The position numbers were made by a program, and so were the translations under genes. Positions 1-8,239 of a stretch of DNA of 53,808 nucleotides are shown in pieces. Source of the stretch: Streptomyces kebangsaanensis (lineage in GTDB: Bacteria > Actinomycetota > Actinomycetes > Streptomycetales > Streptomycetaceae); contig NZ_JUJA01000167.1 in the NCBI RefSeq assembly GCF_001906585.1, positions 161,564 to 215,371 on the forward strand. The letters run 5' to 3'. Position 1 is the stretch's first letter. Every line of letters starts with the position of its first letter. The notes beneath the pieces are model-generated. The model did not search any database. It was not told the origin of the DNA and saw nothing but the letters and a program-made list of their open reading frames with translations.

Positions 1-16
1 GGGGGCTGCGGCCCCC
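1..16 (-). terminator. Hairpin downstream of sugar permease operon
   Basis: GGGGGC and GCCCCC form a six-base-pair stem with a four-base loop, six bases after the stop of the last permease gene. It is probably the operon terminator. It sits at the window edge, so any longer stem or U-tract cannot be seen. Confidence 0.5.
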
Positions 17-21
17 GAACC

Positions 22-861
22 TCACTTCACCGACCCCGCCATCACTCCCTGCACGAAGTGCCGCTGGAACGCGAAGAACACCACCACCGGCACCACCAGC
101 GACAGGAACGCCCCCGGCGCCAGCACATCGATGTTGCTGCCGAACTGCCTGATCTGCGACTGCAGTTCCACCGTCAACGGCTGCGACGACGTGTCCGCGA
201 ACAGCAGCGCCACCAGCATGTCGTTCCACACCCACAGGAACTGGAAGATGGCGAGGCTGGCGATCGCCGGCCGCCCCACCGGCAGCACCAGCCGGGTGAA
301 GATCCGCCACTCGTCACCCCCGTCCATCCGGGCGGCCTCCAGCATCTCCTTCGGCATCTCGGCGAAGTAGTTCCGCAGCAGGAACACCGCGAACGGCAGT
401 CCGTAGGCCACGTGGAAGAGGACCACACCGGGAATCGTGCCGAACAGCCCCAGCTGCCCGAACATCTTGGCGACCGGCAGCAGCCCGATCTGCACGGGCA
501 CCACCAGCAACGCCACGACCAGCAGGAACAGCGGGTCCCGCCCCGGGAAGTCCAGCCACGCGAAGGCGTACCCGGCAAGCGCCGCGACGATGACGACGAG
601 CGCCGTCGTCGGCACCGAGATCAGCACGGTGTTCCAGAACGCCTGCGTCATGCCCGCGTTCTTCAGCAGCGCCGAGTAGTTGTCGAACGACAGCTGCGCC
701 GGGTTGGCGAACGCCGTCCACCAGCCGCCCTTCGCGGTGTCCTCCGCCGACCGCAGCGACGACACGAACAGTCCCGCGAGCGGAGTCAGCCAGATCAGCC
801 CGATCACCACGAGGAACGCCTGGACGAGCCAGTGTCCCAGGCCCCGTCTGATCGCGTTCAT
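22..861 (-). CDS. Carbohydrate ABC transporter permease, MalG/AglG type
   Basis: Inner permease subunit of a carbohydrate importer (279 aa). Six hydrophobic helices are visible, beginning with the segment near residues 12-32. The cytoplasmic EAA loop, which docks on the ATPase, reads EAARMDGGDEWRIFTRLVLP near residues 190-210. The start ATG at 861 is preceded by GGAG with good spacing. It overlaps the stop of the upstream permease by one base (TGATG), so the two are probably translationally coupled. The substrate is inferred from the alpha-glucosidase next door, not seen directly. No ATPase gene is in the cluster; Streptomyces importers of this class commonly share the MsiK ATPase. Confidence 0.93.
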   Translation of the reverse strand: MNAIRRGLGHWLVQAFLVVIGLIWLTPLAGLFVSSLRSAEDTAKGGWWTAFANPAQLSFDNYSALLKNAGMTQAFWNTVLISVPTTALVVIVAALAGYAFAWLDFPGRDPLFLLVVALLVVPVQIGLLPVAKMFGQLGLFGTIPGVVLFHVAYGLPFAVFLLRNYFAEMPKEMLEAARMDGGDEWRIFTRLVLPVGRPAIASLAIFQFLWVWNDMLVALLFADTSSQPLTVELQSQIRQFGSNIDVLAPGAFLSLVVPVVVFFAFQRHFVQGVMAGSVK

Positions 862-2228
862 CACTGACTCCTTCGGAAACGGCGGACGTTGAACACCATC
901 GCGGGGATCACCAGGAGCAGCAGGAGCACGCCGAGCGCGCTGCCGAGGCCCTGGTTGTTGCCGCCGCCGAAGGACACCAGCCACATCTGGGTCGCCAGTA
1001 CGGTGGCGTCCTCCTGCACCGGGCCGGGCGCGATGATGTAGACGAGGTCGAAGACCTTCATCACGTTGATCACGAGGGTGACGAAGACGACCGTCAGGAC
1101 GGGCGCGAGCAGCGGCACGGTGATCCGGCGGAAGATCTGCCACTCGTTCGCCCCGTCGATGCGCGCCGCCTCCAGCGCGTCCCGCGGCAGCGCGGACAGT
1201 CCGGCGCCGATCAGCACCATCGCGAACCCGGTCCAGATCCACAGGTACGCCCCGATGATCATGGGGGTGACCAGCGTCGGCCCGAGCCAGGAGATGCCCT
1301 GGTAGGGCGGGGCGAAGTTGGACTCCGGCAGCTTCACCGCGTACGACCCCGCCTTCAGGCCGCCGAAGTGGAAGGAGCCGTCGGAGGCGGTCGTGGTGCT
1401 CGCGACGGTCCGCCCGTCGCGCACGGCCTCGACCTTCATGCCGGGCAGTCCGCTCTCGCCGCTGTCGACCTTGCCCTGGGTGCCGCCCCCGCCGGGGGTG
1501 AAGTCCAGGTAGACGACACCGCGCAGCTCGTCCGCCGCGGTCTTCCCGCCGGCCGCCGCGGACGCCGGTTCGGCGCCGCCCGGCAGGTCCTTGGGCAGCA
1601 CGCCGACCATCGGCAGGTGCACCGTGTCGCCCGGCGACAGGCCGGCACGGGTGCTGTACGAGCCGTCGTCGCCCTTGGTCAGCCCGTGCCCCTCGCGGGC
1701 GCGGGCGGCCGGATACGACGAGGAGTCCTTGAAGACGTCGTGCACGGAGACCACGGCGGCGTTGAGCACGCCCTTGTCCGGGTCCTCGTCGTAGGCGAGC
1801 CGGAAGATGATGCCGGCGGCCAGGAAGGACACGGCCATCGGCATGAACAGCAGCAGCTTGAACGCCGTCGCCCAGCGGACCTTCTCCACCAGGACGGCGA
1901 GGATCAGCCCGAGCCCGGTGAGCAGCACCGGGGCCACGACCACCCAGATCGTGGTGTTCCGGATGGCCTTGAGCGTCGCCGGGTTGCGGAACATCTCGGT
2001 GTAGTTGTCCGCGCCGACGAACCGGGTGCCGGAGGCGTCGAAGAGGCTCCGGCCGACGGAGAACAGCACCGGGTAGACGACCAGCGCGCCCAGCAGCAGC
2101 AGCGCGGGGAAGACGAACAGCAGGGCGACGACCCGCCCCCGCCGCCGCAGTCGCCGCGCGCGCTGGGCGGGCGGGACGGACGGCGGCGAGGGGCTCGCGC
2201 CCTTGTCCTTCGCGAGCGTGGAGGTCAT
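861..2228 (-). CDS. Carbohydrate ABC permease, MalF type, with extracytoplasmic B-like insert
   Basis: Partner permease of 455 aa, well above the usual 290-330 aa. A basic N-terminus leads into helix 1 (about residues 33-58); helices 2 and 3 follow. Between helix 3 (about 121-146) and helix 4 (about 300-330) lies an insert of roughly 150 residues. Its second half (GVVYLDFTPGG, then TTTASDGSFHFGGLKAGSYAV) looks like a Cna B/SdrD B-like beta-sandwich. The EAA loop (EAARIDGANEWQIFRRI) is intact. The insert should face outside, so it may contact the binding protein, as the unrelated P2 loop does in E. coli MalF. The gene starts 6 bases after the binding-protein stop. Confidence 0.92.
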   Translation of the reverse strand: MTSTLAKDKGASPSPPSVPPAQRARRLRRRGRVVALLFVFPALLLLGALVVYPVLFSVGRSLFDASGTRFVGADNYTEMFRNPATLKAIRNTTIWVVVAPVLLTGLGLILAVLVEKVRWATAFKLLLFMPMAVSFLAAGIIFRLAYDEDPDKGVLNAAVVSVHDVFKDSSSYPAARAREGHGLTKGDDGSYSTRAGLSPGDTVHLPMVGVLPKDLPGGAEPASAAAGGKTAADELRGVVYLDFTPGGGGTQGKVDSGESGLPGMKVEAVRDGRTVASTTTASDGSFHFGGLKAGSYAVKLPESNFAPPYQGISWLGPTLVTPMIIGAYLWIWTGFAMVLIGAGLSALPRDALEAARIDGANEWQIFRRITVPLLAPVLTVVFVTLVINVMKVFDLVYIIAPGPVQEDATVLATQMWLVSFGGGNNQGLGSALGVLLLLLVIPAMVFNVRRFRRSQ

Positions 2229-2234
2229 GTCGGG

Positions 2235-3575
2235 TCAGCCCTGGTTCTGGTACGCCTTGGCCGCCGCGGCCTCCAGCTTCGCCGCCGTGCCCTTCGGGTC
2301 CGACGGGTCGCGCAGGAAGTCCTGCAGGAGCTTCCACTCGCCGGCGCCGCTGGTGCCGCCGAAGGCCGCCGGGGCCTGGTCGGACATGTCGAACCGGACC
2401 GCGTCCGCGTCACCGGACTCGACCAGGGACTTGGCGGTGGCGCGGGTGACGTCGTCGCCGTAGGAGGCGAGGTCGAGGCTCTTGTTCGGGGACAGGAAGC
2501 CGCCGGCCTCGGCCCACACGGCCGCGGCCTCCGGGGTGGCCAGGAACTCCAGGAGCTTCATGCCGGCCTTGGAGTTCTTGCCGTCCTTGAGGACGACCGC
2601 CGCGTCACCGCCGCTGACGACCGGGGCGTTGCCGCCGTCGACCGGCGGGAACGGGAAGAAGTCCGCGTCCTTGCCGATGGTCCTGCCGAACTGGTCGTGG
2701 GCCACGCCGGCGACGAAGTCGCCCTCGTAGACCATGCCGGCCTCGGCCTTGGGGCCGAAGACCTTCTCCACCGAGCCCGGGAAGTCGGTGTTGAGGGCCC
2801 CCTTCTGGCCGCCCGCGATCAGCTGCTTGTCCTTGAACAGCTTGCCGAGCGTGGTGAGTGCCTTGACGACGCTGTCGTCGGTCCACTTCAGCTCGTGCGC
2901 GGCGAGGGCGTCGTACTTCTCGGCGCCGGCCTGGGAGAGGTAGACGTTCTCGAACCAGTCGGTCAGGGTCCAGCCGTCCTGGCCGGCGACCGCGAAGGCG
3001 GCGAGCCCGGAGTCGGAGATGGTGCGTCCGGTGTCGAGCATCTCGTCGTACGTCTTGGGCGGCTTGACCCCGGCCTGGTCGAAGGCGTCGGGGCTGTACC
3101 AGACGGTCGACTTGTGGGCGGCCTTGAAGTACAGGCCGTACAGGGTGTCGTCGACGCTGCCGTACTGCTTCCACACCGGCGCGAAGTCGGCTTCCACCGA
3201 CTTCCGGGTGGTGTCGGACAGCGGCGTGAGCCAGCCCTTCTTGGCGAACTGCTGGAGCACGCCGACCTGCGGGACCATCACGACGTCGGGGGCGTTGCCG
3301 CCCTCGATCTTGCTGCCGACGACGGTGGAGACATTGTCGCCGGTCGACATGAACTGCGTCTTGGCGCCGGTCTTCTCCGTGAACGCGTCCAGCACCTTCT
3401 GGAAGTTCTTCTGCTCGCTGCCGGACCAGACGCCGGCCACGGTGACCGTCTGGCCGCTGAGCGACTTGTCGCCGCCGCCCGCGGAGACGGGGTCGGAGCT
3501 GCCGCAGGCGGTCGCGCCGAGTGCCAGGACGAGAGCGGTGCAGCCGGTGAGCAGGGTGGTACGTCGTCGCATCAT
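2235..3575 (-). CDS. Alpha-glucoside/maltose-type solute-binding lipoprotein
   Basis: Extracellular solute-binding protein family 1, 446 aa. The N-terminus MMRRRTT plus a hydrophobic stretch ends in a lipobox (LGATAC, Cys about 24), so it should be lipid-anchored outside the membrane. The body (TVAGVWSGSEQKNFQKVLDAF; GGNAPDVVMVPQ) resembles AglE-like alpha-glucoside-binding proteins. GAAGGGA precedes the start at about 8 bases; the second ATG, one codon later, is equally possible. It is first in an operon with the two permeases (6-base gap) and lies 70 bases downstream of the alpha-glucosidase. The sugar specificity is inferred. Confidence 0.92.
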   Translation of the reverse strand: MMRRRTTLLTGCTALVLALGATACGSSDPVSAGGGDKSLSGQTVTVAGVWSGSEQKNFQKVLDAFTEKTGAKTQFMSTGDNVSTVVGSKIEGGNAPDVVMVPQVGVLQQFAKKGWLTPLSDTTRKSVEADFAPVWKQYGSVDDTLYGLYFKAAHKSTVWYSPDAFDQAGVKPPKTYDEMLDTGRTISDSGLAAFAVAGQDGWTLTDWFENVYLSQAGAEKYDALAAHELKWTDDSVVKALTTLGKLFKDKQLIAGGQKGALNTDFPGSVEKVFGPKAEAGMVYEGDFVAGVAHDQFGRTIGKDADFFPFPPVDGGNAPVVSGGDAAVVLKDGKNSKAGMKLLEFLATPEAAAVWAEAGGFLSPNKSLDLASYGDDVTRATAKSLVESGDADAVRFDMSDQAPAAFGGTSGAGEWKLLQDFLRDPSDPKGTAAKLEAAAAKAYQNQG

Positions 3576-3645
3576 CGTTGATGTCCCTTCGTGAGGTGGG
3601 AAGTTGACGGTTCCGACAGGCTGACGGGATAGGACTGACGGGAGA

Positions 3646-5280
3646 TCAGGGCTCGGAGGTGCCGTCGGCGATCCACCAGGCGGTGGTGGACCCGGCGAGC
3701 ACTCCGGGCGGGCAGGGGCCGCTGGTCAGCAGCGGGATGCCGGAGACCGGCGCGGGCGTGGGGGCCGTACCGAAGTTGACGGCGCAGACCAGGCCGTCAC
3801 CGCGGACGAAGGCGAGGACGCCCGGCTCGGCGTCCAGCCAGCGCAGCGTGCCCTCGCCCAACTGGGGCAGCGCGGAGCGCAGTTGCAGGCCGTCGCGGTA
3901 CAGGTGCCAGAAGGAGCGGGTGTCGGCGAGGGCGCGCTCGGTGACGTACTCGGCGAAGTACTCCGGCTGCGGCAGCCAGGGCTTGGCGTTCTGCGCCCCG
4001 GTGGTGAAGCCGAACGGGGAGGCCTGGCCCGACCAGGGCAGCGGCACCCGGCAGCCGTCGCGTATGCGGGCGCGGCTTCCGGTGCGGTGGAAGATCGGGT
4101 CGGTGAGCACGTCGTCGGGCAGGTCGACGACCTCGGGCAGGCCCAGTTCCTCGCCCTGGTAGATGTACGCGGCTCCGGGCAGCGCCAGCATCAGCAGCGC
4201 GGCGGCGCGGGCGCGGGCGGCGCCCAGTCCGCTCGCCTCGGGGGCGGGTTCGCCGTAGCGGGTGACGGTGCGGACCTGGTCGTGGTTGTTGAGGACCCAG
4301 GTGACCGTGGAGCCGGTGCCGGCGATGTCCTCCATGGCCTCGGAGATGACCTTGCGGAAGGCGTCGGCGTCCCAGGGGGCGCCGAGCAGGTCGAAGAAGA
4401 AGGCCTGGTGCAGCTCGTCGGGGCGGACGTACTTGGCGTGTTCGCGGGCGCTGGGCACGGAGACCTCGCCGACCAGCAGGCGTTCGCGGCCGTCGCGGGC
4501 GGTGTACTCCTCGCACACGGAGCGCCAGTGCCGCCACACGTCGTGCACCTCGGGCTGGTTCCAGGCGAGCGGGTTGACCGAGTCGCGGGTGCGGGCGTCG
4601 ATCTCCGGGTCGTCCGAGTCGGGCAGCTCGGGGTGCTTGTAGAGGCCGGCGGCGACGTCGATGCGGAAGCCGTCGACGCCCCGGTCGAGCCAGAAGCGCA
4701 GCACCCGGTCGAACTCGGCGGGGATCTCGGGGTTGCGCCAGTTCCAGTCGGGCTGCTCGGGCGTGAACATGTGCAGGTACCACTGGCCGGGGCTGCCGTC
4801 CGCCTCGGTGATCCGGGTCCAGGCCGGTCCGCCGAACATGGCGTGCCAGTTGTTGGGCGGCTCGGCGCCGTCCGGACCGCGGCCGTCGGCGAAGTGGAAG
4901 CGGGCGCGGGCGGCACTGCCGGGTCCGGCGGCCAGCGCCTCGCGGAACCACGGGTGCTCGGCCGAGCAGTGGTTGGGGACGACGTCCAGCAGCACCTTGA
5001 CGCCGAGCCGGCGGGCGGCCGCCACCAGCTGGTCGAACTCGTCGAGGTCCCCGAAGACCGGGTCGACGTCGCAGTAGTCGGCGACGTCGTAGCCGTGGTC
5101 GTGCTGCGGGGAGGGGTAGAAGGGGCTCAGCCAGATCCCGTCGACGCCGAGCTTCTTCAGATACGGCAGCCCCGCGCGGACACCGGCCAGATCGCCGATG
5201 CCGTCGCCGGTGCTGTCCAGGAAGCTGCGGACGTACACCTGGTAGATCACGGCGTCGCGCCACCAACCATGCCTGTTCAA
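3646..5280 (-). CDS. GH13 alpha-glucosidase (AglA-like)
   Basis: Cytoplasmic glycoside hydrolase family 13 enzyme (about 544 aa) that hydrolyses imported alpha-glucosides. All four GH13 regions are visible: DVVPNHC (I), GFRIDVAAG with the nucleophile Asp (II), VGEVSVPS with the acid/base Glu (III) and LNNHDQVR (IV). The opening RHGWWRDAVIYQVYVRSF is the usual N-terminus. An open frame runs to 5400, but a candidate promoter at 5322-5352 would lie inside it. I therefore chose the TTG at 5280, preceded by AGGAACAGG; an ATG at 5319 has no ribosome binding site. The start is the weakest part of this call. Confidence 0.92.
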   Translation of the reverse strand: MNRHGWWRDAVIYQVYVRSFLDSTGDGIGDLAGVRAGLPYLKKLGVDGIWLSPFYPSPQHDHGYDVADYCDVDPVFGDLDEFDQLVAAARRLGVKVLLDVVPNHCSAEHPWFREALAAGPGSAARARFHFADGRGPDGAEPPNNWHAMFGGPAWTRITEADGSPGQWYLHMFTPEQPDWNWRNPEIPAEFDRVLRFWLDRGVDGFRIDVAAGLYKHPELPDSDDPEIDARTRDSVNPLAWNQPEVHDVWRHWRSVCEEYTARDGRERLLVGEVSVPSAREHAKYVRPDELHQAFFFDLLGAPWDADAFRKVISEAMEDIAGTGSTVTWVLNNHDQVRTVTRYGEPAPEASGLGAARARAAALLMLALPGAAYIYQGEELGLPEVVDLPDDVLTDPIFHRTGSRARIRDGCRVPLPWSGQASPFGFTTGAQNAKPWLPQPEYFAEYVTERALADTRSFWHLYRDGLQLRSALPQLGEGTLRWLDAEPGVLAFVRGDGLVCAVNFGTAPTPAPVSGIPLLTSGPCPPGVLAGSTTAWWIADGTSEP

Positions 5281-5321
5281 CCCATTGACCTGTTCCTGTG
5301 AAGAGCAGCAGTTATGCATGC

Positions 5322-5352
5322 ATGTTAGGTAGAGGCGTCGGGAGGGTGTCAA
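5322..5352 (-). promoter_or_regulatory. Candidate promoter of the alpha-glucosidase gene with GTTAGGTA motif
   Basis: On the minus strand TTGACA (5352-5347) is followed after 19 bases by TAACAT (5327-5322). The spacing is slightly long. The -10 region overlaps GTTAGGTA (plus strand 5324-5331), the motif that also occurs at 5437-5444 and at 6803-6810. A regulator bound there would block polymerase. The perfect palindrome ATGCATGCAT (5314-5323) lies next to it. Confidence 0.4.
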
Positions 5353-5436
5353 TGAACTGAACGACACTTCCTGGACAGTTGACCCGTCAAATCCAGACAT
5401 GTCGGGGCGTAGTGCGCAGAGTTGAGATGTCCGCGT

Positions 5437-5444
5437 TACCTAAC
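5437..5444 (-). promoter_or_regulatory. TACCTAAC half-site downstream of second binding-protein gene
   Basis: TACCTAAC (reverse complement GTTAGGTA) lies between the second binding-protein gene and the alpha-glucosidase promoter, within a looser palindrome TTAC-N7-GTAA (5436-5450). It matches the other two motif copies exactly over eight bases. A regulatory role is inferred from recurrence only. Confidence 0.3.
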
Positions 5445-5470
5445 GAGTAAGTACCTGGGGAGAGTGGGGC

Positions 5471-6742
5471 TCAGCGGTGGGAGATGGCCGCGAGCTCGTG
5501 GGCGAGCCGCCGTACGGCCGCCTCGGGCGTCTGCTGCCCGGTCAGCGCGTCGTGCACGACCGCCTGCACCACCAGGCTGACCTGGTCGTAGTGCGCGCTC
5601 TTGGGGCGCGGCGCGGCCGCCAGCACGGCATCGCGCAGGGTCGGCAGATAGGGGAACCGCCGCACCAGCTCGGGGTCTTCGTACAGCGCGGCGCGCACGG
5701 GCGGCAACGCGCCCCTGGTGAGCACCTGGCGCTGGACGCGCTCGCTGGTGAGGTACGCGATCAGGCGCGCGGCGGAGTCGGGGTGCCGCGCGTGGGCGGC
5801 GACGGCGAGGTTGGAGCCGCCGAGGACACTGGTGCCCGGCCCCTCGGGTCCGGGCAGCGGTACGGCGCCGATCTTCCCGGCGACCCTGGAACCCGGCGCG
5901 GAGGCGACGGCGTAGGCGTACGGCCAGTTGCGCAGGAAGAGCAGCCGGCCGTCCTGGAAGGCCTGCTTGGACTCCTCCTCCTTGTACGTCAGCGCCTCCT
6001 TCGGGATCCAGCCCTCGCGGAAACCGCGCGCCAGGAAGCCGATGCCCTCGCGGGCGGCGCCCGAGTCGACGGTGACGCGCTCGCCCTCGTCGCCGAGGAT
6101 CGTGCCGCCCGCCGAGTACACGGCCTCGGCCGCGTTGACGGTCAGCCCCTCGTACGGCAGGAACTGGCCCGCGTAGCCGTCCAGTCCGTGCTTCGGCGCG
6201 ACGGTCCTCGCGGTGTGCTCCAGCTCGGCCCAGGTGCGCGGCGGCGGGATGTCCTCCTTGTCGAGGACGTCCTTGCGGTACAGCAGGAGTCCGGCGTTGG
6301 TGACGTACGGCACCGCGTACAGCCGCCCGTCGTACGTGGCCGTGTCGACGACCGGCGGCAGGAAGGTGTCCAGTGGGAAGCCGTCGCGCGGCAGCGGGCG
6401 GATCCAGCCGGCGGCGGCGAACTCCGAGGTCCAGTTGACGTCGATGTTGAGCACGTCGAACCGGCTGCGCTTGCCGCCGCGCAGGTCGGTGGTCATCTGG
6501 GCGTGGGTCTCGTCGGCGGAGTCCGGCAGCTCGACCAGGGTGACCTTCTCGCCGGGGTGGGTCCGGTTCCAGCCCTCCAGCAGCGGACCGAGGTAGCCGG
6601 TGAGGTCGCCGGCGGTGGCCAGGGTGAGCGGTCCCCGGCCGCCGCCGCGCCCCTCGTCGGCGCGGGCGCCGGAGGCGACGTAGCCGGTCACGACCACGAC
6701 CAGAACGAGAAGGCCCCTACCGGCGGCGCGTATCCACCGCAT
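5471..6742 (-). CDS. Secreted family 1 solute-binding protein without lipobox
   Basis: A 423-aa carbohydrate-binding protein of the trehalose/maltose-binding type (LTLATAGDLTGYLGPLLEGWN; FDVLNIDVNWTSEFAAAGW; YAVPYVTNAGLLLYRKDVL). The start ATG at 6742 has AAGGAGGAA directly upstream, so the longer reading to 6844 is rejected. The N-terminus is basic, hydrophobic and ends ASGARADE, which looks like a signal peptidase I site. No Cys lipobox is visible, which is unusual for a Gram-positive binding protein. It could be released or held by an uncleaved signal anchor. It lies upstream of the alpha-glucosidase and is divergent from padR. Confidence 0.9.
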   Translation of the reverse strand: MRWIRAAGRGLLVLVVVVTGYVASGARADEGRGGGRGPLTLATAGDLTGYLGPLLEGWNRTHPGEKVTLVELPDSADETHAQMTTDLRGGKRSRFDVLNIDVNWTSEFAAAGWIRPLPRDGFPLDTFLPPVVDTATYDGRLYAVPYVTNAGLLLYRKDVLDKEDIPPPRTWAELEHTARTVAPKHGLDGYAGQFLPYEGLTVNAAEAVYSAGGTILGDEGERVTVDSGAAREGIGFLARGFREGWIPKEALTYKEEESKQAFQDGRLLFLRNWPYAYAVASAPGSRVAGKIGAVPLPGPEGPGTSVLGGSNLAVAAHARHPDSAARLIAYLTSERVQRQVLTRGALPPVRAALYEDPELVRRFPYLPTLRDAVLAAAPRPKSAHYDQVSLVVQAVVHDALTGQQTPEAAVRRLAHELAAISHR

Positions 6743-6796
6743 AGGTTCCTCCTTGCACACCGGCTCCGGGCTTCTTCGCCGGGAGTCAGGCCATGT

Positions 6797-6811
6797 ATAC
6801 CTGTTAGGTAT
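6797..6811. promoter_or_regulatory. Perfect palindrome in the padR / binding-protein divergent region
   Basis: ATACCT-GTT-AGGTAT is a perfect inverted repeat with a three-base centre, between the divergent binding-protein gene (start 6742) and padR (start 6880). It contains the GTTAGGTA motif. Its position suits an operator; the PadR product is the nearest candidate ligand, by inference. Confidence 0.55.
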
Positions 6812-6879
6812 GGGCGATACTAGGGCCTGGAGCACATTACGCATGACGCGTCTGACAAGGACCTAGGAGGAGAGCACGC

Positions 6880-7395
6880 GTGCGCCTGCCCCTCCTGGCA
6901 CTCCTCGCGCGCGGTCCCGCTCACGGCTACGAGCTGAAGCAGGACCTTGAGCAACTGCTGGGCTCCGCGTACCCTCAGCCGAACGTCGGCCAGATCTACG
7001 TGACCCTCGGCCGCCTCGAGAGGTCCGGACTGATCGAGGGCGAGGAGGTCGAACAGGCCGGCCGGCCCAACAAGAAGACCTACCGCCTCACCGACACCGG
7101 GCGCGAGGCGGTGCGCGACTGGTTCCAGAAGCCCGAGGACGAGCCGCGGGTGCGGGACGAGTTCTTCATGAAACTCGCCCTCGCCCCGCAGACCGGCCTC
7201 GCGGACCAGGTCGCCCTGATCAACAAGCAGCGGCGCCAGTACCTCAACACCATGCGCAACCTGTCGAAGCTGGCGGCGGCCGAGGACCGGGACAACAGAA
7301 TCGCCCATCTGCTGATCGAGGGCGCCATGCTGCACCTGCAGGCCGACCTGGACTGGCTGGAACGGTGCCAGGAGGAACTGGAGGAGCTGGAGTGA
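6880..7395 (+). CDS. PadR family transcriptional regulator
   Basis: A 171-aa winged-helix regulator. The N-terminal domain has the family pattern LPLLALLARGPAHGYELKQDLEQLLG, then QIYVTLGRLERSGLIEGEEV and KKTYRLTDTGREAV. The C-terminal part (about residues 95-171) is helical, as in PadR proteins with the Vir_act_alpha_C domain used for dimerisation. The GTG start at 6880 follows AGGAGG (6865-6870). Its stop overlaps the ABC ATPase start by four bases (GTGA). PadR proteins next to drug-exporter genes usually repress them and themselves, so this one probably controls the exporter operon. Confidence 0.92.
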   Translation: MRLPLLALLARGPAHGYELKQDLEQLLGSAYPQPNVGQIYVTLGRLERSGLIEGEEVEQAGRPNKKTYRLTDTGREAVRDWFQKPEDEPRVRDEFFMKLALAPQTGLADQVALINKQRRQYLNTMRNLSKLAAAEDRDNRIAHLLIEGAMLHLQADLDWLERCQEELEELE

Positions 7396-8147
7396 GTGAC
7401 GTCCGGGCTCCGGTGCTGCTGCGGGCCGAGGGCCTCGTCAAGACGCACCACGGCGAGGGCGCGCCCGCGTGTGCCGTGCGCGGGGTGGACCTGTCGGTGG
7501 CGCGCGGCGAGTTCGTGGCGGTCACCGGCCCCTCCGGGGCGGGCAAGTCCACGCTGCTCCACCTGCTCGGCGGGCTGCAGCGGCCGGACGAGGGCAGCAT
7601 CTGGCTGGACGGCCGGTGCACCGACTCCTACAGCGAGGCCCGCTGGGCCGAGGAGCGCCGCAGCGGCATCGGCATCGTCTTCCAGTTCTTCAACCTGGTC
7701 TCCAACCTGTCGGTGGCCGACAACGTCGAGCTGCCCGCCCTGCTCGCCGGCCGTTCCCCGAAGCAGGCCCGCGCCGAGCGGGAGGCGCTGCTGGCCGAGC
7801 TGGGGCTCCAGGGCAAGGAGCGCAGCATGCCGGGCGAGCTGTCCGGCGGCGAGCAGCAGCGGGTCGCGCTCGCCCGCGCCCTGGTCAACCACCCGCCGCT
7901 GCTGCTGGCCGACGAGCCGGCCGGCAGCCTCGACAGCAAGGGCACCCGCGAGGTGATGCGGCTGCTGTCCCGGTTCCACCGGCGCGGGCAGAGCATCGTA
8001 CTTGTCACCCATGACGCCCGGCTGGCGAGCGCCGCGGACCGGGTGATCAGCTTCTTCGACGGCCGGATCGTCGACGACGCGGAACTGGACGGGACGACGC
8101 CGTCGCGGGGTCCGGGGATCTCGGGTGTGCTGGAGCTGAAGGACTGA
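7392..8147 (+). CDS. ABC transporter ATP-binding protein (MacB/LolD type)
   Basis: ATPase subunit of 251 aa, forming an exporter-type complex with the downstream FtsX permease. Motifs visible in order are Walker A GPSGAGKST, Q-loop FQFFNLVSNLSV, signature LSGGEQQR, Walker B LLLADEPAGSLDS and the switch His in VTHD. Spacing and sequence match the MacB/LolD subfamily. The GTG at 7392 gives a four-base overlap with padR and has GAGGAG upstream, so the longer frame from 7365 is not used. The substrate is unknown; this subfamily handles peptides, lipoproteins or drugs, or transmits envelope signals. Confidence 0.93.
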   Translation: MSDVRAPVLLRAEGLVKTHHGEGAPACAVRGVDLSVARGEFVAVTGPSGAGKSTLLHLLGGLQRPDEGSIWLDGRCTDSYSEARWAEERRSGIGIVFQFFNLVSNLSVADNVELPALLAGRSPKQARAEREALLAELGLQGKERSMPGELSGGEQQRVALARALVNHPPLLLADEPAGSLDSKGTREVMRLLSRFHRRGQSIVLVTHDARLASAADRVISFFDGRIVDDAELDGTTPSRGPGISGVLELKD

Positions 8148-8189
8148 GCAGGGACCGAGTGCCGAGCAGGGACTGAGTAAGGACTGAGT
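8147..8189 (+). repeat. Short imperfect tandem repeats after the ATPase stop
   Basis: AGCAGGGACCGAGT (8147-8160), AGCAGGGACTGAGT (8165-8178) and GGACTGAGT (8181-8189) fill the gap between the ATPase and permease genes. They look like local duplications of the gene's own 3' end. Confidence 0.7.
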
Positions 8190-8239
8190 GCGGTGATGTG
8201 CTGGGTGGCACGCGTGCCCCGGTTGAAGGGCTGAGTCCG

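Noticed and set aside
1368..3581. Long plus-strand frame of 737 aa over the permease and binding-protein genes
   Set aside because: It is antisense to two clear genes, with low-complexity Gly/Arg/Val composition and no domain; it is a GC-bias shadow.
5281..5400. N-terminal extension of the alpha-glucosidase to 5400
   Set aside because: It would contain the candidate promoter and the GTTAGGTA motif and has no ribosome binding site; family members begin near the WWRDAVIYQVY segment.
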